Below, piece by piece: positions 6,007-17,200 of a stretch of DNA of 64,000 nucleotides (positions are counted from its first letter, which is position 1; the number at the start of each line of letters is the position of its first letter). Source of the stretch: a virus. A model generated the notes under the pieces. It ran no database searches. It saw only the letters and a program-made list of their open reading frames with translations, and had not been told where the DNA came from. Both the position numbers and the translations under genes were made by a program. Location: positions 1 through 64,000 of IMG/VR virus record IMGVR_UViG_3300030104_002421. One strand, 5' to 3'.

Positions 6007-9000
6007 ATGGCAAAATTTACTAAAAAAATAAATCCACTAATAAGTAGGCAATTTCCAGCACACATACAGGCTAATAATCCTTTATTGGTTGAGTTCGTAA
6101 AACAATATTATGTGTTTATGGATTCTGCTCAGATTACAATATCAAGTGTAACTGCTTCAGACCAAATCTTATTAGAAACAACTACAGAAGGATTTATTTC
6201 TTTAAACGCCACAGACGAACATGGTAATAATGAAAACGATTATATACTTAATGAACAAACAAGTGTAGGTGAGTTTAGTAAAGGTGAAACTATTACTGGT
6301 GCCACTTCAGGTCAAACGGCAACTATACTTGCTGAAGATACAGACAACTTAAAAATATGGGTTACTGCTAATTCGTTATTTGTAACAGGTGAAACTATTA
6401 CTGGTGGTACTTCTGGTGCAACTGGTGTAATAGGAAAATATCGTGCAAACCCAAATGAAACAATCAATCAACTATTAGAATATGCCAATGTCAATAATAC
6501 TATAGATGATTTTTTTACAGAATTTAGAAATACATTTTTACAAACTATACCTAACACACTTACAGATGGTTTAGATAAAAGACAACTTACAAAAAATATT
6601 ATAGACCTTTACAAAAGAAAAGGTACAAAAAAAGGACATGAGATTTTCTTCCGTGCCTTGTTTAATGAAACACCTGAAATTTATTACCCAACTGTTGATA
6701 TGCTTAGAATATCAGACGGTAATTTTAATAATCAACAAATAATAAAAGCAACATTAAACGGACCTTCTGATGGTAACATGAACAACTTGGTTGGTCAAAC
6801 AATTACACAAACAGATATTGTAGGTAATGATACAGTAGATACAGCAAGTTCAGTTATTGAAAGTGCAACTGTTTCAACTGTAAGTTTAAATGGCATAGCA
6901 CATGATGTGGCAACTTTTATTTTAAATGAAGCGTCAACTACAGGCACTTTTGCCAGTAATGCAGGCGACGCCATACTATTAGATGGTACAGATAGTTCTG
7001 AAACAGACGCTGGTGATGAAATACTACTAGATGGTACAGATACTTCATCTACAAATGCAGGTGATAGGGTAGTTCAAAATACAAAAGCAACTTTTGCAGG
7101 TGCAGATAATACAAATGCTGATGTAACTATAACATGTGATATTGAAAGTGTTGTTGATGATGTTAATGTTACAACTCCTGGTCAATATTATACTGTAGGT
7201 GAAACTTTTGCCTTTACAAAAGAAAAAGGTGGTACTGGTGCAATAGGACAAATAGAAAATGTATCATATGGTGTAATAGATAGTGTACAAGTAGAAAGTG
7301 GTGGGTCAGGTTATGCAGTAGGTGATGTCCTTTCAGTAACTAATCCTACAGACGGTACAGGTCTTGCAGGTACTGTTGCCGTAGTCAACGGTGGTTTTAC
7401 TTTAGAAGGTGATGTACATGATGATGGCGTAATTATTTTAGAAGACGGTACAGACTTTCAACTTGTTATGGAACCAGGCACAAATGGTGGTGGTAGTCCA
7501 ACAAATGATATTACAAAAATTAGATTAACAAATAAGGGTGGTGGGTATCTTTCACTACCAACTGTTAGTGTTACAAGTACAGGTGGTTCAAGTGCAACTT
7601 TATATGCTGTTTCATCAACTGTTGGTAATGCATTATCAGTTAAGATGGTTGACCATGGGTTTAGATATGAGACACCACCAGAAGTTAGTCCTAAATTACA
7701 TTTACAAATAGATACTGTTTCTGCTGGGTTTACAGATGGTGAAACTATTACTGCTTCTAGTGAGGACTTTATAGAATTAGAACCATATGAACAGGTAGAC
7801 TTTACAATTTTACTAGAAGACTTTAGACAAGCAAAAATAAGATTAGAAGATACTGAAAGAGGAGATTTAATTTTAGAAGATGAATTAGGTGGCGGACAAT
7901 TTGCATTAGAAGAATTTGTAACTGACGCTGTACCTGAAAGTCCTTTCCCTGATAGTTTATTATTAGATGGTACTGATGGTTCAAGTACAGACGCCGGCGA
8001 TAGAGTAAGATTTAACGAATATATTTTAAAAGATAATACAGATTATATTATATTAAATGGTACAGATGGTTCAAGTACAAATGCAGGTGGTAAAATACAA
8101 AGAGACGATACTGTTACTGCTTCTGCTGTATTTGAAGAATTTGATACAGATACAAATATAATAACATTAACATCACCAACTGCCTCTTATGATGACAAGG
8201 TTACTATTTTAGGAAATACCTCAGGTACAACTGCTAGAGTAAGAAACTTTAATACTGATACACCACAAGCAACTATGACTGCTACAGTAGGTACAGCAAT
8301 AGAAACAGATGGTGCATATTCTGGTGTTGATGGATTTATTTCAGAAAGTACAAAGAAGATACAAGATAGTTTATACTACCAAGATTACTCTTACATTATA
8401 AAAGTAGGTGAAAGTATTTCAGAATGGAGAGACTATCTAAAATCTGCCGTGCATCCTGCTGGGTTCTACTTTGCAGGTGAGGTGAGTATTAGAACAAGAG
8501 TAAATGCAAAAATGAAAACTGGATATACTAGACTTTCAGGTCTTACGGAATCTGATGAAGTGGTCGAAATACTATCTGTTATCTTTGCAGAAAAGATTGG
8601 AAGAAAACTTGGTACTGTGGATGATGGTTCAAGTGAAAGAACAAATCCACATCTTGGTATTGAAGCAAGTGCTTCATTTACTAGCAATAGTAGGGCAGTA
8701 ACATTAGAACATGAGACTACTCTTAAACTAAATCAACAAAGAGATAGTGGTCAACAAGTTCATTCAACTAGTGTAACAACAGGATTTGTTTATGCAGGTG
8801 CAAGACTAAATACAATTGGTGATATGCCATTTACAGCATTTGGTAATGCAGTAGAAGGTGGTGGAGGTATGAGTGGTATTACACTTGCAACTCTACACGC
8901 AATAAAACTTACTGGAACAGGTAATTCAACTATTGGTGCTGCCGCTATTCAAGTAGGTGATTTTGATTTACCACTAGGTACTAGATTTGCAATACCAACA

Positions 9001-9096
9001 GAAATTAGTTTTGAAGAAGATAGTTTTAGTTCAGCAGGTCCTGCCGCTTTAACTTTTGATGACAATAGTAAGAAATTTGATGATAATACTCGTTAG
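6007..9096 (+). CDS. Large baseplate wedge protein, gp7-like by size and position
   Basis: The protein has 1029 residues, almost the T4 gp7 length (1032), and lies directly behind gp6. The N-terminus F-T-K-K-I-N-P-L-I-S-R-Q-F-P-A-H-I and the segment near residue 200 with D-L-Y-K-R-K-G-T-K-K-G are typical of marine T4-like wedge proteins annotated as virion structural protein. Inserted are several copies of a G-E-T-I-T-G-x-T-S-G unit and of an L-L-D-G-T-D-x-S-x-T-D-A-G-D unit, which also appear in the 2006-residue protein downstream. The gp7 assignment is inference from order and length; primary-sequence similarity to T4 gp7 is not obvious by eye. Confidence 0.7.
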   Translation: MAKFTKKINPLISRQFPAHIQANNPLLVEFVKQYYVFMDSAQITISSVTASDQILLETTTEGFISLNATDEHGNNENDYILNEQTSVGEFSKGETITGATSGQTATILAEDTDNLKIWVTANSLFVTGETITGGTSGATGVIGKYRANPNETINQLLEYANVNNTIDDFFTEFRNTFLQTIPNTLTDGLDKRQLTKNIIDLYKRKGTKKGHEIFFRALFNETPEIYYPTVDMLRISDGNFNNQQIIKATLNGPSDGNMNNLVGQTITQTDIVGNDTVDTASSVIESATVSTVSLNGIAHDVATFILNEASTTGTFASNAGDAILLDGTDSSETDAGDEILLDGTDTSSTNAGDRVVQNTKATFAGADNTNADVTITCDIESVVDDVNVTTPGQYYTVGETFAFTKEKGGTGAIGQIENVSYGVIDSVQVESGGSGYAVGDVLSVTNPTDGTGLAGTVAVVNGGFTLEGDVHDDGVIILEDGTDFQLVMEPGTNGGGSPTNDITKIRLTNKGGGYLSLPTVSVTSTGGSSATLYAVSSTVGNALSVKMVDHGFRYETPPEVSPKLHLQIDTVSAGFTDGETITASSEDFIELEPYEQVDFTILLEDFRQAKIRLEDTERGDLILEDELGGGQFALEEFVTDAVPESPFPDSLLLDGTDGSSTDAGDRVRFNEYILKDNTDYIILNGTDGSSTNAGGKIQRDDTVTASAVFEEFDTDTNIITLTSPTASYDDKVTILGNTSGTTARVRNFNTDTPQATMTATVGTAIETDGAYSGVDGFISESTKKIQDSLYYQDYSYIIKVGESISEWRDYLKSAVHPAGFYFAGEVSIRTRVNAKMKTGYTRLSGLTESDEVVEILSVIFAEKIGRKLGTVDDGSSERTNPHLGIEASASFTSNSRAVTLEHETTLKLNQQRDSGQQVHSTSVTTGFVYAGARLNTIGDMPFTAFGNAVEGGGGMSGITLATLHAIKLTGTGNSTIGAAAIQVGDFDLPLGTRFAIPTEISFEEDSFSSAGPAALTFDDNSKKFDDNTR

Positions 9097-9103
9097 AAAG
9101 GTG

Positions 9104-9111
9104 TATAAATA
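9104..9111 (+). promoter_or_regulatory. Late promoter abutting a fibre/structural gene
   Basis: TATAAATA with seven bases before the ATG at 9119 and no ribosome site in between. It predicts a leaderless or very short-leader transcript, like the sites at 3697, 22654, 32788 and 46795. Confidence 0.7.
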
Positions 9112-9118
9112 GTAACAT

Positions 9119-9790
9119 ATGACATATCAAGCAGTAGGAATTGGAAGTTCAGCAAATGATGGAACAGGTGATACTTTAAGAGTAGGTATAGATAAAGTTA
9201 ATGATAACTTTGTTGAGATATACACGGCTCTAGGTGCAGGTTCAACTACAACATTAAAAGTACATACAGACGGCGCAAGTGCCGGTCAAGCGTTAGTATA
9301 TGACGCTGGCAATGCAAGATTTCAACCTGGTAGTGTTGCTATATCAGCAACAATATCTACATTAACATTTGAAGGTGCAACAGCAGACAGTTTTGAAACT
9401 GTATTAAATGTTACTGACCCTACAGCAGATAGAACAATAACTTTACCCAACGATAGTGGTACAGTAGTTATAGAAGGTGGTTCGCCATCTGGTACTGCTG
9501 CCGCTTCAGATGAGGCGTCAAGTTCTGGTAATGTTACCAGTAATGCAAGTAGAATAAGACATACTTTAACATTAGACGGTACAACTGCTGACAATGCTGA
9601 AATAGCAGATGTTACGGTAACCTCAAATAAGGTAACTGCTAATTCAGTTATTATAGCAACAAGTACAGCTGCTGTAGATATTATGGTTCATACTGTGGCG
9701 TCAGGTTCATTCAAGTATATAATAACAAACAAATCAGGCGGAACATTAGCGAATGATAGTACCGTGGTAACAAACTTTTTGGTGTTATAG
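9119..9790 (+). CDS. Short fibre-type structural protein with one fibre repeat
   Basis: The protein has 223 residues. The N-terminus T-Y-Q-A-V-G-I-G-S-S-A-N-D-G-T-G-D-T-L-R is a recurrent start of marine phage fibre or baseplate-attached proteins, followed by a helical V-N-D-N-F-V-E-I-Y segment. Residues about 82-115 hold one copy of the repeat found in all the large fibre genes downstream (F-E-G-A-T-A-D-S-F-E-T, then D-P-T-A-D-R-T-I-T-L-P-N). The C-terminus is Thr/Ser/Val-rich beta. It is probably a short fibre or connector. It lies between the gp7-like and gp8-like genes, where T4 has no gene. Confidence 0.7.
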   Translation: MTYQAVGIGSSANDGTGDTLRVGIDKVNDNFVEIYTALGAGSTTTLKVHTDGASAGQALVYDAGNARFQPGSVAISATISTLTFEGATADSFETVLNVTDPTADRTITLPNDSGTVVIEGGSPSGTAAASDEASSSGNVTSNASRIRHTLTLDGTTADNAEIADVTVTSNKVTANSVIIATSTAAVDIMVHTVASGSFKYIITNKSGGTLANDSTVVTNFLVL

Positions 9791-9799
9791 GAAAATGAT

Positions 9800-9807
9800 T
9801 ATAAATA
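9800..9807 (+). promoter_or_regulatory. Late promoter (TATAAATA)
   Basis: Perfect late box 18 bp before the ATG at 9826. An A-A-G-G-A ribosome site lies between them. Confidence 0.75.
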
Positions 9808-9825
9808 GAAGTAAGGATTAAAAAA

Positions 9826-11214
9826 ATGCCAGCAATTATAACAAAAGATTTTAGAATACATAACGCTAGACAATTTGAAGAAAGTTTTAGTGAAAGCGCA
9901 GACACTTATTACCTGGCAATAGGTAGACCACAAGCATTCGCAAACGACCAAGCATTTAATGATGGAACAGACACTAGTCCACCAACACCGGTAGATAGTG
10001 TAGGTTCTGTAGATTATTATGTGTATGATGACTTGATGTCGGCGAAAAAAATAACAAGTTCAGATGTTTCACTAGCAATACCAAGAAAAAACTGGACAAC
10101 TGGTACAACTTACGACCATTATAGACATGATTATGGAGAAATAAACACAGCAGGTAATGCTATAACTGCTAATAGTGGTGCTTCAACATTGTTTGATAGT
10201 AACTTCTATGTAATGAATAGTACCTTTGATGTTTATAAATGTATTGACAATGATGGTAACACAGCGTCAACAACTGAGCCAACTGGTAACAAATCAACTA
10301 GTGTGTTCTCAACTGCTGATGGATACAAATGGAAATATATGTACACATTATCAAGTTCAGAACAGGCAAACTTTATGTCAACTGACTTTATACATGTATC
10401 AACTGAAAGTACAGATTACTCAACTACGGCAGGTGCAATAGAAAATGCTTTTGTTACAGCGGGTGGTTCAGGTGGAACAAACGGTACTTATACTGGTGTT
10501 GCAATTAGAGGTGATGGTTCAAGTGGTGAGTGTACTGTAGTCGTTTCTGGTAATGCAGTATCAAGTGTTACAATAACAACTGCTGGTTCTGGTTATACAT
10601 ATGCAAGTGTTTTAGCAGCAAATATAGGAAACACTTCTGGTGCAGATATAGATTTCATAATTTCACCTCCTGGTGGACACGGTTCAGACTGTATTGCTGA
10701 ATTAGGTGGATTTTTCGTAATGACAAATGTTGATTTTGCAACAAGTGAAAGTGGTGAGTTTAATACTTCAAATGATTTTAGAAGAATTGCATTGTTAAGA
10801 AACCCAACTGATAGTACAACAGGTTCAACAGCAACTGCTTCAACATTAGACGCAACAAAATCAATAACTTTTGCCTCTGGTGCAGGAACATTCCAAGCAG
10901 ATGAAAAAATTACTCAATCCACTTCTGGTGCAGTAGGTTATGTTGTTGATTATAATAGTTCAACGAGAGTGTTACGATATATACAACCACAGTTTGCTAA
11001 CCAAGGAGTAGATAGTAATAGTAATAACACGGCGTTTGCAGGAACAAATACAGTTACAGGCGCAACTTCTAGTGCAACAGGTACACCAACATCAATAGAT
11101 ACTACTCCAGAATTAACGGCAGATACAGGTGATATTCTGTATATTGAAAATAGAAAACCAATTAGCCGTGCTTCAGACCAAACGGAGAATGTAAAGTTAA
11201 TAGTAGAGTTTTAG
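9826..11214 (+). CDS. 8: Baseplate wedge subunit gp8-like
   Basis: The protein has 462 residues (T4 gp8: 334). The start M-P-A-I-I-T-K-D-F-R-I-H-N-A is the usual one for marine T4-like gp8. The diagnostic stretch lies at about residues 125-175: F-D-V-Y-K-C-I-D-N-D-G-N, then T-E-P-T-G, then A-D-G-Y-K-W-K-Y-M-Y, the pattern shared with T4 gp8. The C-terminal half adds G-S-G-Y-type and T-S-G-A-V-G-Y-V units. In T4, gp8 is a dimer at the wedge base contacting gp7 and gp10. It follows the gp7-like gene as in T4. Confidence 0.8.
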   Translation: MPAIITKDFRIHNARQFEESFSESADTYYLAIGRPQAFANDQAFNDGTDTSPPTPVDSVGSVDYYVYDDLMSAKKITSSDVSLAIPRKNWTTGTTYDHYRHDYGEINTAGNAITANSGASTLFDSNFYVMNSTFDVYKCIDNDGNTASTTEPTGNKSTSVFSTADGYKWKYMYTLSSSEQANFMSTDFIHVSTESTDYSTTAGAIENAFVTAGGSGGTNGTYTGVAIRGDGSSGECTVVVSGNAVSSVTITTAGSGYTYASVLAANIGNTSGADIDFIISPPGGHGSDCIAELGGFFVMTNVDFATSESGEFNTSNDFRRIALLRNPTDSTTGSTATASTLDATKSITFASGAGTFQADEKITQSTSGAVGYVVDYNSSTRVLRYIQPQFANQGVDSNSNNTAFAGTNTVTGATSSATGTPTSIDTTPELTADTGDILYIENRKPISRASDQTENVKLIVEF

Positions 11215-11223
11215 GAGAATTAA

Positions 11224-14200
11224 ATGGCAACAAATTTCAATGTCTCTCCTTATTATGATGACTTTGCAGAAAACAATAATTTTCATAGAGTTTTATTTAG
11301 ACCTGCTTATGCTGTTCAAGCAAGAGAGTTAACACAATTACAAACAATATTACAAAACCAAGTAGCAAGATTTGGCGAACATGTCTTCAAAGACGGTTCA
11401 ATGGTCATACCTGGTTCAGTAACTTACAATTCAAAGTATGATTATGTTAAGTTAGCAAGTCATACAACATCAACTGCTGCTAATCTAGTAGGTTTAACTG
11501 TAACAGGTTCATCTTCTGGTATTACGGCAACTGTTGTAAATTCAAGTGAAGCAAGTACAACCGCAGCTGCAACAATATATGTTACATATACTGCTTCTGG
11601 TACAGACACTACATCAAAAACATTTACAGAAGGAGAAACATTAACATTTACATATAATAGTATTTCTTCAAGTGCTGTTGTAGGTACTTCTGGTACTTCA
11701 TTACCAACAGATAGTAATGCTATGGGTTTTGGTAGTTCAGTTAATGTACAAGAAGGTGTATATTTTATTGATGGTTTCTTTGTTAAGAATACTGAACAGA
11801 CTTTAATACTTGACCCTTATTCAAACACTCCATCTTATAGAGTAGGATTTACAGTAACAGAAAGTTTTTTAACACCTGAAGATGATTCCACATTAACTGA
11901 TAATGCAACTGGTTCATCAAACATAAATGCTGCCGGTGCTCATAGATATAAAATTGTTTTAACACTTGCTAAACTTGTAACTACATCAACTAGTGATAGT
12001 AACTTTGTAGAATTAGTAAGAACAAATACAGGTAATATTGAGAACATTATTAAAAGAACAGAATATGGTGTATTAGAAGAAACACTAGCAAGAAGAACAG
12101 CAGATGAAAGTGGTGATTATGTTATTAAACCTTTTGATTTAGATGTAAGAGAACATCAAAATGACGGTAGTAATCGTGGTATATATTCTATAGATAGTGA
12201 AAGTTTATACAATGGTTTAAGTTCCGCTAATTCAGAAGCAAGATTGGCATTAGGTTTATCTCCAGGTAAGGCATATGTTAAAGGGTATGAAATAGATACA
12301 ACTGGACAAAAATTTCTTACAGTAGAAAAAGCAAGAGAGTTTGATACTATACAAAATAATACAACTAGATTAAATGTAGGTAGTTTTGTAGAGGTAACAA
12401 ATATACATGGTTCGCCAGATATTGGTACAGTATCAGGTGAAACAGAAGCATTTAAAGAATTACAATTATACAAAGATACAAATACAACTAGAGGTACAAA
12501 CCCAGCAACTGAAAATGTAGATGTAAAACAAATTGGTCGTGCAAAGGCAAGATACTTTGAATATAAATCAGGTACTGCTGGTGCGTTATCAACCAATTCA
12601 ACATCAATTTACAAATTAGGTTTATTTAACATTGATATGTTCCAACACTTGGCAGTAAGTACAAGTGTTTCATATGATACAGGCGAAACATTAACTGGTG
12701 CTACATCAGGTGCAACTGGTATCATTGAAGAAATATCTGCTAACACTTCCGCTGACCCAGACGCATTTATAACTGAGGATGGTGACGCTTTAGTTTTAGA
12801 TAGTACAGATGGTGCTTCTCAAACAGACGCTGGTGACCAAATTATATTAGAACAATCTATACTTACAACAATTGTCGTATCAAATGTTACTGGTACTTTC
12901 TCAGCAGGTGAAACTGTGGCAGATGAAAGTTCAAATAGTGGTGCTATTTTATCTGACTTATCAGATAGAAAAGGTGTTACTGAATATGAATTTGCAGAAA
13001 CAAAATCTATTGGTATGACAGGTTCGCCAAACTTTACTGCTGATACAGTTTTAACAGTTACAGCGGCAAATGAAGAAGATGAAAGTAACATAACAATTTC
13101 TGGTACAATAAACATTGTAGCAGGTGTAACAGTAGTAAATGGTAACAATACTAAATTTACAAGTGAATTAAAGATTGGTGATAACATTGTCTTTGAAGAT
13201 GATTCCGGTACACAATATAGTAGATTTGTTTCAAGTATTACAAATAACACATTAATGGAAGTAAGTGCATTTGTACCAACTACAACTACCTCTGCTTCTA
13301 CACAAAGAAGAAGAACAAAATTACAAGACATTGCTGATACTTCATTAGTTTATAAATTACCTGAAGGAGTTATTAAAACATTAAAGACAACTGACAATGC
13401 AGGTATAACAGATACAAGTCATAAAGTACGAAGACAATTCGTAGATACTTTATCTAGTTCTGGTGTTGCAACTTTCTCAGCAGGTGCAAACGAAACATTT
13501 GACGCTCATTCAGAAGCAGATTATACATTATCAATTATGACAGCAGGTACAACCTCTGGTGCTATAGGTGATATTGTTTCACTATCAGGTAACAACCATG
13601 AAGGTGACGCTATATTCACATTAACTGGTAGTCCAACAGGTAGACAAGTTCAAATTGACCTTGGTGCTAACTTTGCTACTGCTAAAGTTAAATTGATTGC
13701 AACAATAACTAGAAGTATTGCAGGTGAAAAAACTAAATCACTACAAACAGGTATAACTGTTACAGTAGATAGTCAAGCATTAGCGGAAGAAAAAACAATT
13801 AGTTTAGGTAAGGCAGATATTTATGCTTTGACAAGTGTTTATATGGCACCTGACTTTAGTACGGCTGCGACAACAAGTCATACAGAAATTACAGATAGAT
13901 TTTCACTTGATACAGGACAAAGAGATAGTTATTACGACATTGGTCGTATAGTAAGAAAAGATGGTACACAAAATCCAACTGGTAGATTGTTAATTACATT
14001 CCAACATTTCAATCACGGTACTGGTGATTATTTTAGTGTAGATAGTTATTCTGGTGTTGTAGATTATGAAGACATACCTTCTTTTGATAGTCCAACAAAA
14101 GGTAAAATACAATTAAGAGACGCTTTAGATTTTAGACCTAGAGTATCAGATAGTTCAAATGTAATTGGTTATGGTGGTGTAGATAGTATTGGTGCAAAAG

Positions 14201-17200
14201 ATTATATCAATGCAGGTGCTTCTACCGTTGATGTTCCAAAACCTAGTTCAGACGCAACAATAGATTTTGAATTTTATTTAAGTAGAATAGATGGTGTCTT
14301 TTTAACTAAAGAAGGTTTATTCAAACAAGCAAAAGGTACAGCGGCGATTGACCCTCAAAGACCTGAACCAATTGATGACGCTATGGCGTTATACTACATA
14401 AAATTACCACCTTATACTTTCAGTACAAGTGATGTAACAATTACAACTTTAGATAATAGAAGATACACAATGAGAGATATTGGTAAATTAGAACAAAGAT
14501 TAAAGAATGTAGAATACTATACTCAACTTTCATTGTTAGAACAAACAGCAATCAATACACAGGTACAAGACGCTACAACAGGATTAGATAGATTTAAAAA
14601 TGGTATTATTGTAGATAGTTTCAAAGGTCATAATATTGGTGATACTTTATCAGCTGAATATAAATGTTCAGTAGATATGAATGAAGGTGAATTAAGACCT
14701 GAATTTAGCGCTGATATTGTAAAACTTATTGAAGAAGGATCAACAGATACAGACGCTGAAAGAACAACCGCAGGATATAAACTAACTGGTGATTTGGTAA
14801 CATTACCATATGACCATGCAGAATTAGCAAAGAATCCATATGCTAGTAAATCAGTTAACTGTAATCCATTCTTGGTATTTCAATACAAAGGTGATATTGC
14901 ATTAACTCCAGATTTAGATGAGTGGTACGATACAACAAGAAAACCAGATGTATTAATTAATGATAATGCTTTATTTGATACAATGACTACCCTTGCAGGT
15001 GGTACAAATAGTTTAGGTACAGTTTGGAATAACTGGCAGACTAACTGGTCAGGTAACTGGTCACAAAGTGCTGGCTCAAGAAATGGTAATGTAGAAGCAA
15101 ATGCTACAATTTCTGGTTCTATTCAAACAAGAACAAGAACAGGTATTACAAGAGAGATTGCAGGTTCAAATGTACAAAGACAATCATTTGGTGATAGAAT
15201 TGTTGACATTGCATTTATACCTTTTATTCGTACACAGGATGTGGCATTTAGTGGTACAAGATTAAAACCAAACACAAAAGTTTACCCTTACTTTGACAAT
15301 GTATTAGTTACAAGTCATGTAACACCTACAAGTGGTGTAAAAGGTGGTAACTTGGTAACAGATAGTGTTGGTTCTGTTTCAGGTACATTTACAATACCTG
15401 CTTCATCTACAGAAAGATTTAGAACAGGTGATAGAGTATTCAGATTAACAAGTTCATCTACAAATAGTTCTACAGATAATGATGTTGATACTTTTGCTGA
15501 TGCTACATTTACTGCTCGTGGTTTACAAACAACTATGGAAGAAACAATACAATCTACAAGAGTTCCAATTATCAGAGCAAACACAGTATCAGAAACAGAT
15601 ACAAGAAGAACAGTAGATAACTTTAGTGTAAGTGCAGGTATCGTACCACCAGAAAACAATAGAGACCCATTAGCACAAACATTTAGTGTACAAGATTTAG
15701 AAGGTGTATTCATAACAAAAGTAGATGTATTCTTTGAAGAAAAAGATAGTACAATACCAATTAAAGTTTATTTAACAGAAACTATACAAAGTAGACCAGG
15801 TAGAAGAATAATTCCATTTAGTGAAGTTACGGTCGCTGCTGCTGATGTTAATACAAGTTCAACGGCTGCAACAGCAACAACGGTTACATTCCCAAGTCCT
15901 ATATATTTACAAGGTGGTAAAGAATATGCTATCGTATTAAAACCAGATAGTCAAAAATATAAAGCATGGGTAAGTAGATTAGGTGATACAGATGTTACCA
16001 CTTCAACAAGAAGAATAACTACACAACCTTTATTTGGTTCTTTATTCCGTTCACAAAATGCAAGTCTATGGACAGAAGACCAAATGGAAGATTTAAAAAT
16101 TACAATCTACAAAGCAAAATTTACAACTGGTACTACAGGTACTTTAACATTAACGAATGACGCTTTACCAGTTAAGACTTTAGATAATAATCCAATTGAA
16201 ACAAATGCTACTGCCGGTTCTGCTACAACATTTGGTGGCAACCCAGCGATAGTAAAAATTAATCACTTTGCTCACGGCATGAACAGTAGCAAACCTAGTA
16301 AGGTAACAATTGCAGGTCTTGCTGGTTCAACTGATTACAATGGTATTTTGGGAAGTGCAATAAATGGTACACATGATGTTGGTAATGTAACGGAAGATAG
16401 TTACACAATAACAATATCAGGTGACGCTGCCACTTCAACTGGTAGTGTGGGTGGTTCAAGTGTTACTGCTACGGAAGATAAAGCGTTTGAAAGTGTTATG
16501 CCTAAAATTGGTATGCAAAATTTCCCTGATACTACAAGTTTACATAGTATTAAAACAACAAGTACAAAATCTATTGATGGTTCAGAAACACCTTATTCAA
16601 CAAGTGCTTCTTATACAAATATTGTACCAAATGATAACTTCTACTTTACTACAGCAAGAGCAGTATTAAGTGGCGTTAACGAAACAAATCATTTATCAAG
16701 TGTTAAATCATTGTTCTATAAAATAACTTTAGATAGTACAAATGAAAATGTATCACCTGTTATTGATATGAAAAGAACAAATATGTATGCGATACACAAT
16801 AGAATAGATAGTCCAACTTCTAGTAATAGAACAGGATTTGTTGCAGAAACAGATAAATCTGGTGGTAGTGTTGCGTCTAAATATGTAACTAAAGAGGTAA
16901 CTTTAGAAACACCTGCTACAGCATTAGATGTTAGAATGGCAGCAAGTGTATTCCCAACTTCTTCTATAGAAGTGTTTAGAAAAGTAAAAGGTGCTGATGA
17001 TGATAGAGAAATGAAAGATATACCTTATGTACAAATAACACAAGCAAACACAGCAGTTTCAAGTGAAGGTCGTAGTCAATCACCTTACAACGAAAACTTT
17101 AAACAAGATTTCTTTGATTATGAGTTTAGTGAAACAGGAATAAAAGAATTTCAATCATTTAAAATTAAAATTGTTATGAAAGGAACTAACCCAGCATATC

